A DNA stretch of 19,344 nucleotides from Sphingomonadaceae bacterium (GTDB lineage Bacteria > Pseudomonadota > Alphaproteobacteria > Sphingomonadales > Sphingomonadaceae), in assembly GCA_947446935.1 (NCBI GenBank), contig CANFIV010000002.1:1-19344 (forward strand). The letters are read 5' to 3'. Below are positions 1 through 6,264 of this stretch, piece by piece (position 1 is the first letter of the stretch; the number at the start of each line of letters is the position of its first letter). A program made the position numbers and the translations under genes. The notes under the pieces were generated by a model. That model searched no databases. It saw only the letters and a program-made list of their open reading frames with translations, and was not told the DNA's origin.

Positions 1-237
1 GGTTTGTGCTCGCAGCGTGAACTTGATGCGCTGGTCGCCAAGGCTGCGAAGAAGGCGGGTATCGAGGAAGACGAGACCGCCAGCAAGCTGAGGCTTGGCA
101 ACGACCGTGACGCGCTGATCGAGGAGCTTCGCGCCGAGCGGGAAGCCCATACCATGGCTGCCTCGCAGGCCGCACAGGAAGCGGAAGCCGCGGCTTGGCT
201 CGAAGCCCGCCGCGCCGAGGGCGTCTCTGACAGCTGA
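1..237 (+). CDS. C-terminal fragment of a DUF1013 (TrcR-like) regulator
   Basis: This frame is open from the window edge and ends at TGA 235-237, so only the last 78 or so residues are visible. The visible start, GLCSQRELDALVAKAAKKAG, matches my recollection of the C-terminal part of DUF1013 proteins, the alphaproteobacterial family that includes the cell-cycle regulator TrcR. The rest is a charged, Ala/Glu-rich helical tail with low sequence constraint. The DNA-binding N-terminal part lies outside the window, so the assignment rests on one short motif recalled from memory. A strong terminator begins 28 bases after the stop, which supports this being the real gene end. The TTG at position 4 is internal and not a start. 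If the family call is wrong, this is simply the tail of an unknown coiled-coil-rich protein. Confidence 0.6.
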   Translation, partial: GLCSQRELDALVAKAAKKAGIEEDETASKLRLGNDRDALIEELRAEREAHTMAASQAAQEAEAAAWLEARRAEGVSDS

Positions 238-265
238 GCTTCAGCAGCAGATAGTATGCAAGACC

Positions 266-297
266 AAAAACCCCTCCCTGCTCAGGGAGGGGTTTTT
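266..297. terminator. Bidirectional rho-independent terminator
   Basis: A perfect 14-bp stem joins arms 266-279 and 284-297 around a four-base loop (GCTC). The arm bases are A5 then CCCCTCCCT, mirrored on the other side and ending in T5. Because the left arm begins with A5 and the right ends with T5, it can terminate the rightward gene ending at 237 and the leftward bactofilin transcript ending at 337. It sits between these two convergent stop codons. Confidence 0.93.
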
Positions 298-336
298 GTT
301 TGCGCGCAAGGGGTGTCGGGAATTTTGCGGAGCGAC

Positions 337-759
337 TCAGCTGACCAATGTCAGCGGCGTTTCGCCTTCGACCGCATCAAGTCCGTGGCTGAGCCGGCCG
401 TCGATATGCGCGCCCTGCTCGATCGTCAGCGTTTCGTACTTCACATCGCCGTGAATTCGCGCCGATTTGAGGATCACCAGTTGGCCTACCTCCATCCCGC
501 CTTTTACGGTACCGGCCAGCCGCGCGGTATGCGCTCGGATCGCGCCGTGGATGGCGCTGGCTTCCCCCTGAACCAAGGCGGCGCAGGTGATGTCGCCTTC
601 GACATGACCGTCGATATGAAGATCGGCGCTGGCGGTGATATCGCCTTTTACCGCCAGATCGGCGCCAAGCACGGAAAAGGTGGTGGCGGCCATGGTGTTA
701 CCCTGCGGTGCCGGCCGGGCGGGGTACTCTTGACCCGGCGTGGGCTTCTTGGAAAACAT
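337..759 (-). CDS. Bactofilin family cytoskeletal protein
   Basis: This is a 140-residue protein of the bactofilin (polymer-forming cytoskeletal) family. These proteins build membrane-associated beta-helical filaments that position cell-wall enzymes. Residues about 28-125 are the beta-helix, with regularly spaced short hydrophobic strands and glycines (GDITASADLHIDGHVEGDIT, then KSARIHGDVKYETLTIEQGA). The flanking ends are disordered, as expected. I start it at the ATG 759-757 because GGAGG lies 9 bases upstream and the MFSKK opening is typical of the family. An alternative ATG at 693 (MAATTF) would shorten it by 22 residues. The first 62 bases overlap the end of the upstream M23 endopeptidase gene, so the two are very probably translationally coupled. 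Bactofilin/M23 pairs are a known arrangement in morphogenesis loci. Confidence 0.88.
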   Translation of the reverse strand: MFSKKPTPGQEYPARPAPQGNTMAATTFSVLGADLAVKGDITASADLHIDGHVEGDITCAALVQGEASAIHGAIRAHTARLAGTVKGGMEVGQLVILKSARIHGDVKYETLTIEQGAHIDGRLSHGLDAVEGETPLTLVS

Positions 760-1855
760 GCGGCATTGCCTCCAGAAACGGGCGCGGATCGACCGGTCGG
801 TCGGCGATCCGCACTTCAAAGTGCAAGTGGGGTCCGGTCGAGCGGCCAGTGCTGCCGATAGCGCCGATCACTTTGCCGGGACCGACAACCTCGCCCACGC
901 GTGCCACGATTCGCGACATATGCGCGTAGCGCGTAAGCAAAACGTTGCCGTGGCTGATTTCGACGCAATTGCCGTAGCCTTGTTTCACGCCGGTAAAGCT
1001 CACGGTTCCGGCCGCAGCCGCCAGGATCGGCGCGCCAATGGGCCCACGGAAATCGAGTCCGGCATGGAAGGCGGCACCCCCGGTAAAGGGATCGACCCTG
1101 TAGCCAAAGCCGCTTGAGATGTATTCGAGGCTGGCGGGCAGTGTGTTGGGAATGCGCACCAGCGCCTGTTCCATCGCGCTCATCCGCGCAAGGCTGGCGC
1201 CGAAACGGGCAAAGCGCGGATCGAGTTCGTTGCCCGGACCCGTTGAAAGCGGAATCAAGGGACCACCCATTGCGCTTCGGTCACCCGCCGCGATCAGGCC
1301 CGGGTTGAGGCCGAGACGCCGGATCGCGGTTTCAGCGCGGGCCGAGCGGGTATCGGCGTAGCGGGTGAGCTGCTCGATGAAGGCCAGTTGCCGTGCCTCG
1401 ACTTTTGCAAGGCCAGCCGCTTCGGGCAGGATCATGGAAATCTTGCGCACGGTCTTGGCCGCTTCGGCAGAGCTGTCCGATACGGTGCCGGCAGGCAGCG
1501 AGCTGGGCATGGGACCGATGGCGCCTTGCACGCTTTTCTCGATGAATTCTTGCCGCTTGGCCAGATCGCTGGCCACAGTACCTAGGCCCGATCGGTACTG
1601 TGCGACGCGGCTTTCCGCCGTCGCGACCGCCGCTTCGCGTTCGAGCAGCGAGGCGTGATCGTAGGCTGCGAGAGCCTGCGAGCCGAGCATCCAGCCCACC
1701 ATCACCACCCAGACCATAACAGCGCTGGCGACAGCCCCTGCGACGCGCATCTGCAACTGCGCGGAAAGGCGGATAAAGCGGACATGCCCGTTCGAGCGCA
1801 TGAAGAATTCGCGGTCAGGGAACCAGCAGCGGACGCGCTCGACAAACGCCCGCAA
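698..1855 (-). CDS. Membrane-anchored M23 (LytM) metallopeptidase
   Basis: A probable DD-endopeptidase that cuts peptidoglycan cross-links. In the 385-residue reading, residues about 37-60 form one transmembrane segment, about 66-180 are helical, and about 245-362 are the LytM domain. The zinc and catalytic set is complete: H264 and D268 (FHAGLD), H312 (YAHMS), and H343 and H345 (HLHFEV). The enzyme should therefore be active, unlike the EnvC-like protein at 6265-7482. The start used here is a TTG at 1855 without a good Shine-Dalgarno; an ATG 18 codons later (MRSNGHV) also lacks one. The frame stays open upstream to a stop at 1961-1963 but offers no ATG, GTG or TTG. A well-placed ATG at 1980 lies in another frame across a seven-base homopolymer (see findings), so the true N-terminus is uncertain. 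The gene overlaps the bactofilin gene by 62 bases. Confidence 0.88.
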   Translation of the reverse strand: MRAFVERVRCWFPDREFFMRSNGHVRFIRLSAQLQMRVAGAVASAVMVWVVMVGWMLGSQALAAYDHASLLEREAAVATAESRVAQYRSGLGTVASDLAKRQEFIEKSVQGAIGPMPSSLPAGTVSDSSAEAAKTVRKISMILPEAAGLAKVEARQLAFIEQLTRYADTRSARAETAIRRLGLNPGLIAAGDRSAMGGPLIPLSTGPGNELDPRFARFGASLARMSAMEQALVRIPNTLPASLEYISSGFGYRVDPFTGGAAFHAGLDFRGPIGAPILAAAAGTVSFTGVKQGYGNCVEISHGNVLLTRYAHMSRIVARVGEVVGPGKVIGAIGSTGRSTGPHLHFEVRIADRPVDPRPFLEAMPHVFQEAHAGSRVPRPAGTAG

Positions 1856-1986
1856 AGGGGACTGCGGACGACCGCCGTCCTGAGGCGAAGCCGCCTTGCG
1901 TCGTGTTGTAGTCGGTAAGATGGCGACCCCCGTCCGGACGCGGTTTTTTTGAACCCGCGCTCAATCTGCGGCTTAGCCATCGCCAT

Positions 1987-2007
1987 TCCTGGGGTCGAAT
2001 CCCCAGG
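1987..2007 (-). promoter_or_regulatory. Hairpin covering a Shine-Dalgarno sequence upstream of the M23 gene
   Basis: A perfect 7-bp stem, CCTGGGG (1988-1994) with CCCCAGG (2001-2007), encloses a six-base loop containing a GANTC site. Read on the minus strand, its last arm ends in CAGG. With the next base this gives AGGA (1990-1987), exactly 6 bases before an ATG at 1980-1978. The stem would thus hide that ribosome binding site. There is no T-run on either side, so it is not a terminator. Whether the ATG is used depends on the frameshift question described in the findings. Confidence 0.5.
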
Positions 2008-2090
2008 GCGTTTCGCAAGTTGAGTCGTGCGTTTCTGGCGATGAAGCGTTTTTGAAGTGATCGGCTGGTCACGATTACAGGATTCGACTC
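1997..2090. promoter_or_regulatory. Cluster of four GANTC (CcrM-type) methylation sites
   Basis: GANTC occurs at 1997-2001, 2022-2026, 2081-2085 and 2086-2090, the last two abutting. By eye the whole window averages roughly one site per 600 bases, so four in 94 bases is a strong local excess. In Alphaproteobacteria GANTC is methylated by CcrM and read by GcrA at cell-cycle promoters. The region lies between the divergent M23-bactofilin and proA genes. The 320 bases from 1856 to 2175 hold no other recognisable gene and no convincing sigma-70 promoter. Confidence 0.5.
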
Positions 2091-2175
2091 GGAGAGCCCG
2101 CAGCGCCAAGCCTTGCCCCAACCCAGCGCACCCAAGCAGGCTGACAGCGCGGCCGGGGAATGGTAGGAGATCGGC

Positions 2176-3468
2176 ATGAACCTTGCCCCCTTGCCCGCAA
2201 GCGAGATCGAGCCTGTACTCGATGCCGCCGACCTGATCGACCGCATGGCCCGCGCCGGACGCACAGCGCAGCGCACGTTGGCGACGATGTCATCTGTCGC
2301 TCGCCAGGCCGCGCTTGAGCACGCGGCAGCCGCGCTGCGGCGTACCGCGCCAGCGATTCTCGAAGCAAATGCGCTGGATGTCGCCAGCGGCGAGGCTGCC
2401 GGTTTGTCGGGCGCGATGATCGACCGGCTGCGGCTCGATCCGGCGCGGATCGAAGCCATGGCAGCAGGCGTGGCCGAAGTCGCAGCGCTCGATGATCCCG
2501 TCGGAAGGATCATCGACGAAACGCACCGGCCCAACGGCATGGTGCTGCGCCGGGTGCGCGTACCGATTGGGCTGATCGGCATCATTTATGAGAGCCGTCC
2601 GAACGTCACGGCCGATGCCGCTGCGCTCTGCGTGCGTTCGGGGAATGCCGTGCTGCTTCGCGGCGGGAGCGAGGCGGTCCATTCGAATCGGGCGATCCTT
2701 GCCGCGCTGGCGGAAGGGCTCGCCGCTGGCGGCGTACCCGCCGAAGTCGTGCAGCTTGTGCCTACGCAGGACCGCGCGGCTGTCGGGGCGATGTTGTCTG
2801 CTAGCGGACTGATCGACATGATCGTGCCGCGCGGTGGCAAGAGCCTTGTTGCGCGTGTGCAGGCCGATGCGCGGGTGCCGGTGCTGGCGCATCTGGACGG
2901 GATCAACCACACCTATGTTGATCGCGCTGCCGATCCGGCCATGGCGCGCGATATCGCGTTCAATGCCAAACTGCGGCGCACGGGTGTCTGCGGATCGATG
3001 GAAACCCTGTTGATCGATGCGCTGTTCCCCGATCCGCACGGTCTGGTCGAACCGCTGCTCGAGGCCGGCTGTGAGCTGCGCGGCGATGCGCGGGCCTGTG
3101 CGATTGATCCGCGGATCAAGCCGGCGGATGCCAGCGACTGGGACACCGAGTATCTCGATGCCGTGTTATCGGTAGCCGTAGTCGATGGGCTCGATGCTGC
3201 GCTGGCACATATCGCACGCCATACGTCGGGCCACACCGATGCTATCGTGACCGGCGATGCGGCGGCAGCCGAGAGGTTCCTGAGCGAGGTCGACAGCGCG
3301 ATTGTGATGCACAATGCCTCGAGCCAATTTGCCGACGGGGGCGAGTTTGGTCTCGGCGCGGAGATCGGCATTGCCACCGGGCGGTTGCACGCACGCGGGC
3401 CGGTCGCGCTCGAGGGACTCACCACCTATAAATGGCTGGTGCTGGGCACCGGGCAGATCCGTCCCTGA
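2176..3468 (+). CDS. proA: Gamma-glutamyl phosphate reductase
   Basis: ProA reduces L-glutamate 5-phosphate to glutamate-5-semialdehyde with NADPH in the cytoplasm, the second step of proline synthesis. The 430-residue length is normal for the family. The N-terminal cofactor domain carries VPIGLIGIIYESRPNVT (about 129-145). The catalytic cysteine is C272 in RRTGVCGSMETLL. The C-terminal stretch NASSQFADGGEFGLGAEIGI (380-399) is another family signature. The ATG at 2176 is preceded by AGGAG with a 6-base spacer, which settles the start. proB is not in the window. An aldo/keto reductase gene follows after 44 bases, then nadD; proA and nadD are commonly neighbours in Alphaproteobacteria. Confidence 0.97.
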   Translation: MNLAPLPASEIEPVLDAADLIDRMARAGRTAQRTLATMSSVARQAALEHAAAALRRTAPAILEANALDVASGEAAGLSGAMIDRLRLDPARIEAMAAGVAEVAALDDPVGRIIDETHRPNGMVLRRVRVPIGLIGIIYESRPNVTADAAALCVRSGNAVLLRGGSEAVHSNRAILAALAEGLAAGGVPAEVVQLVPTQDRAAVGAMLSASGLIDMIVPRGGKSLVARVQADARVPVLAHLDGINHTYVDRAADPAMARDIAFNAKLRRTGVCGSMETLLIDALFPDPHGLVEPLLEAGCELRGDARACAIDPRIKPADASDWDTEYLDAVLSVAVVDGLDAALAHIARHTSGHTDAIVTGDAAAAERFLSEVDSAIVMHNASSQFADGGEFGLGAEIGIATGRLHARGPVALEGLTTYKWLVLGTGQIRP

Positions 3469-3512
3469 AGCCATATGCCTCTGCCGGGTTCATGGCAGGC
3501 CAGGAGAGAATG

Positions 3513-4556
3513 ATGCGCATCAACCGATTCGGTACGACGGGCCTGATGGTCTCGGAGTTGTGCCTTGGCACAATGACTTTCGGTGCGAGCGGGGGCCGGT
3601 TCCGCGATGTTGCCGGGCTCGACCAGTCGGCCTCGACTGCGCTGGTCAAACAGGCGCTCGATGCCGGGATCAACTTCATCGACACCGCCAACGTCTATTC
3701 GGAGGGGCATTCGGAAGTGTTCACCGGCCAGGCGCTTCGCGATCTGGGCGTGCGGCGCTCGGATGTCGTGATTGCGACCAAGGCGATGGGCATGATGGGC
3801 AGCGGACCCAACGATGCCGGCGTCTCGCGCTTTCATCTGATGAACGAGATTGATGCCAGCCTGACCCGGCTCGGGCTCGACCATGTCGATCTTTACCAGA
3901 TCCACGGTTGGGATTCGCAGACGCCGATCGAGGAGGCGCTGCGCGCGCTTGATGATATCGTCCGGACCGGTCGCGCGCGCTATATCGGCGTAAGCAACTG
4001 GGCAGCATGGCAGATCATGAAGGCGCTCGGCATTTCCGATCGGATGGGGCTGGAGAAATTTGCGTCGCTCCAAGCCTACTACACGGTGGCAGGGCGCGAT
4101 CTTGAACGCGAGATTGTGCCGATGCTTCAGAGCGAAGGGCTCGGCCTGATGGTCTGGAGTCCGCTGGCAGGCGGGCTGCTTTCGGGCAAATACACCCGGG
4201 CTGGTGAAGGGCAGGGCCGCCGAGCCTCATTCGATTTCCCCCCGGTTAACAAGGAGCGCGCGTTCGACTTGATCGATGCGATGCAGGCAATCGGCAGCGC
4301 CAAGGGCGCCAGCGTGGCGCAAGTGGCACTGGCGTGGCTGCTGTATCAACCGGTGGTTTCGACCGTGATCGTAGGGGCCAAGCGCGCCGACCAGCTTGCC
4401 GACAATATTGCGGCCTGCGATGTGACGCTGACAGCCGAGGAGATCGGCCAGCTTGATGGGCTCTCGGCGCTCCCGCCCGAATACCCCGGCTGGATGTTCG
4501 CAATGCAGGGGCCCTATCGTGCCAAGGCCGCATCGCCGAGGCGCGTTCCCGATTGA
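3513..4556 (+). CDS. Aldo/keto reductase family oxidoreductase
   Basis: A 347-residue cytosolic NADPH-dependent oxidoreductase with a TIM-barrel fold. The catalytic tetrad is visible: D57 and Y62 (FIDTANVYSEG), K90 (VIATKAMG) and H131 (YQIHGWD). The C-terminal IVGAKRADQLADN segment is the usual cofactor-phosphate binding region. Substrate cannot be read from sequence; it belongs to the broad group of bacterial AKRs annotated as general or stress reductases. The ATG at 3513 was chosen because AGGAG (3502-3506) lies 6 bases upstream. The adjacent ATG at 3510 is a close alternative, and an open frame back to 3432 inside proA is not needed. Its TGA overlaps the TTG start of nadD by four bases, which suggests translational coupling. 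Confidence 0.92.
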   Translation: MRINRFGTTGLMVSELCLGTMTFGASGGRFRDVAGLDQSASTALVKQALDAGINFIDTANVYSEGHSEVFTGQALRDLGVRRSDVVIATKAMGMMGSGPNDAGVSRFHLMNEIDASLTRLGLDHVDLYQIHGWDSQTPIEEALRALDDIVRTGRARYIGVSNWAAWQIMKALGISDRMGLEKFASLQAYYTVAGRDLEREIVPMLQSEGLGLMVWSPLAGGLLSGKYTRAGEGQGRRASFDFPPVNKERAFDLIDAMQAIGSAKGASVAQVALAWLLYQPVVSTVIVGAKRADQLADNIAACDVTLTAEEIGQLDGLSALPPEYPGWMFAMQGPYRAKAASPRRVPD

Positions 4557-5221
4557 GCCAGACGCGACAGCTTACCGGCCTGCTCGGGGGCAGCTTCAAT
4601 CCGGCGCATGGCGCGCATCGGCGGATCAGCCTCTTCGCGCTTGATCGGCTGGGCTTGGATGAAGTGTGGTGGCTGGTATCGCCCGGCAATGTGCTCAAGC
4701 CTTCGAAGGGCATGGCCCCGCTGGGTGCCCGGGTCGCCTCGGCGCGGGAAACGGCGCGGCGCGCGCCGATTCGCGTGACGGCGATCGAGGCCGAAATGGG
4801 CACGCGCTACACGCTCGACACCCTGCGCAAATTGAAACGGCGATATCCCAAGCGGCGCTTTATCTGGCTGATGGGAACGGACAATCTCGCGCAGTTCCAC
4901 CGTTGGCGCGGCTGGCGCATGATCGCGCGCGAGATGCCGATTGCCGTGATCGCGCGTCCGGGGTATGATGCCAAAGCTTTGGCGAGTCCCGCCATGGCAT
5001 GGCTGCGCCGCTGGCGTCGGCGGCTCAGTCAGGAATTGAACGGCGCAGACTGGAGCGCCCCGGCGCTGGCAACCTTGCGTTTCGATCCAGATGGACGTTC
5101 GGCCACGGCCATCCGCGCCGCCGATCCTGATTGGTATCGCCAGTTTGACCACACCCACCAGCGAGACATGCTGACCCACCGTCTGCTGCCAGTCAGCGTT
5201 GGCAGGGCCGGTTCGTGTTGA
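4553..5221 (+). CDS. nadD: Nicotinate-nucleotide adenylyltransferase
   Basis: NadD joins ATP and nicotinate mononucleotide to form deamido-NAD in the NAD synthesis pathway. The 222-residue protein has the nucleotidyltransferase signature GGSFNPAHGAH (12-22), the substrate-binding stretch MGTDNLAQFHRW (107-118), and the second ATP motif SATAIR (183-188). The start is a TTG whose last two bases begin the TGA of the upstream aldo/keto reductase (TTGA overlap). The Shine-Dalgarno is weak (GAGG, spacer about 11), which fits coupling to the upstream gene. The first motif so close to the N-terminus leaves no room for a much later start. The central region (about 150-175) is arginine-rich and less conserved. 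It is followed by 124 bases before rsfS. Confidence 0.95.
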   Translation: MSQTRQLTGLLGGSFNPAHGAHRRISLFALDRLGLDEVWWLVSPGNVLKPSKGMAPLGARVASARETARRAPIRVTAIEAEMGTRYTLDTLRKLKRRYPKRRFIWLMGTDNLAQFHRWRGWRMIAREMPIAVIARPGYDAKALASPAMAWLRRWRRRLSQELNGADWSAPALATLRFDPDGRSATAIRAADPDWYRQFDHTHQRDMLTHRLLPVSVGRAGSC

Positions 5222-5345
5222 GCTGGTTTCTGCCCTTCACCCGCATTTGCCGGGCCCATAAACCCATAATGCAGCCGCCCCATTCCTTGTTTCGGGTTGC
5301 CGCGTATTCCTTGATCAGTCAGCTACGGAGTCCATCACAAACCCC

Positions 5346-5765
5346 ATGACAAGCGTACAGCCCCTGCCGGTCGAAGCCGGCATCACCTCCAATCCCGCTT
5401 CTGCTCCCGCCTCTGCGCCGATTGCAGCCGAGCCCGGCTCGCTGCTCGATCTGGTCCTGCGCTCGCTCGATGATGATCAGGCGCAGGAGGTGGTCTCGAT
5501 CCCGCTTGAGGGCAAGAGTTCGGTCGCCGATTACATGGTGATCGCCTCGGGCCGTTCGACCCGCCAGGTTGCCGCCATGGCACAGAAGCTGGCCGAGCGA
5601 ATCAAGCACGGTGGTTTTGGCCGTGCCCGGATCGAAGGCTTGCCGGCCGCAGACTGGGTGCTGATCGATGCGGGCGATATCGTCGTTCACGTCTTTCGCC
5701 CCGAAGTGCGTAGCTTCTACAACCTTGAACGCATGTGGGCTTTTGGCGATCAGGGCGCGGCCTGA
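5346..5765 (+). CDS. rsfS: Ribosomal silencing factor RsfS (Iojap family)
   Basis: RsfS binds uL14 on the 50S subunit and blocks joining with 30S when nutrients are scarce. Residues about 32-135 form the Iojap/RsfS domain, with VADYMVIASGRSTRQVAAMA and the C-terminal DAGDIVVHVFRPEVRSFYNLE signature region (split here over 104-126). At 139 residues it is longer than most homologues. The extra is an N-terminal Ala/Pro/Ser-rich segment of about 30 residues that looks disordered. No other in-frame ATG lies before the domain core, so ATG 5346 was kept even though the nearest purine-rich stretch (GGAG) is rather far upstream. It sits between nadD and rlmH, a common arrangement. Confidence 0.95.
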   Translation: MTSVQPLPVEAGITSNPASAPASAPIAAEPGSLLDLVLRSLDDDQAQEVVSIPLEGKSSVADYMVIASGRSTRQVAAMAQKLAERIKHGGFGRARIEGLPAADWVLIDAGDIVVHVFRPEVRSFYNLERMWAFGDQGAA

Positions 5766-5838
5766 ACTGCGTCAATCGCTCCACAGCTAGGGGCTGAGAG
5801 GGATTCATTGCGCAGCCGTTCTGCGCTAGGGCAGGCGC

Positions 5839-6264
5839 ATGTTGCTGCACGTGATAGCCCGCGGAAAGATCGGCCGCTCGCCCGAAGCCGAACTGGTTGA
5901 TCGCTATGCGCGGCGCATCGCATGGGGCTTCAAGGTCACCGAACTGCCCGATCGGGGCGGCATCATTCCCCCGCCCGCCTCCACGCCGTCACGGACCGTG
6001 GCGCTGGACGAGCGCGGCGAGCAACTCACATCATCCGCATTCGCTGCCATCCTCGGGCGCTGGCGCGATGATGGGGTGCGCGAAACGCGGTTCCTGATAG
6101 GTGCGGCCGACGGGCATGATGCGACGTTGCGAGGCGGGGCCGACCTCCTGCTGGCTTTCGGCAACGCAACCTGGCCGCACATGCTGGCCCGCGCAATGCT
6201 GGCCGAACAGCTCTGGCGGGCGACCAGCATCCTGGCTGGCCACCCTTATCACAGAGAGGGTTAG
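5839..6264 (+). CDS. rlmH: 23S rRNA pseudouridine(1915) N3-methyltransferase
   Basis: RlmH, a SPOUT-class methyltransferase, methylates N3 of pseudouridine 1915 in helix 69 of 23S rRNA using S-adenosylmethionine. The 141-residue protein is slightly short but complete. It has ALDERG (55-60), the cofactor-binding knot FLIGAADGH (85-93), and the family-ending HPYHREG, whose Tyr-His pair is conserved. The start at 5839 leads straight into the first beta strand (MLLHVIARGK), so no earlier start is needed; GGCAGG lies just upstream. The TAG stop at 6262-6264 directly abuts the GTG start of the EnvC-like gene. Confidence 0.95.
   Translation: MLLHVIARGKIGRSPEAELVDRYARRIAWGFKVTELPDRGGIIPPPASTPSRTVALDERGEQLTSSAFAAILGRWRDDGVRETRFLIGAADGHDATLRGGADLLLAFGNATWPHMLARAMLAEQLWRATSILAGHPYHREG

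Noticed and set aside
1931..1950. CGTCCGGACG palindrome followed by seven T's as a plus-strand terminator
   Set aside because: The stem is only three pairs around a CCGG loop, no plus-strand gene ends upstream of it, and the T-run is better explained as the A7 run of a coding 5' end on the minus strand.
1985..2095. tRNA-like pieces: a GGGGTCGAATCCCC stretch on the plus strand and GAGTCGAATCCTG..GACCA on the minus strand
   Set aside because: Each looks like a T-arm, but no matching acceptor strand, D-arm or anticodon arm could be placed around either one.
1815..2585. Long minus-strand open frame of 256 codons overlapping proA
   Set aside because: It lies opposite an unmistakable proA and gives an Arg/Ala/Ser-rich product typical of antisense frames in GC-rich DNA.
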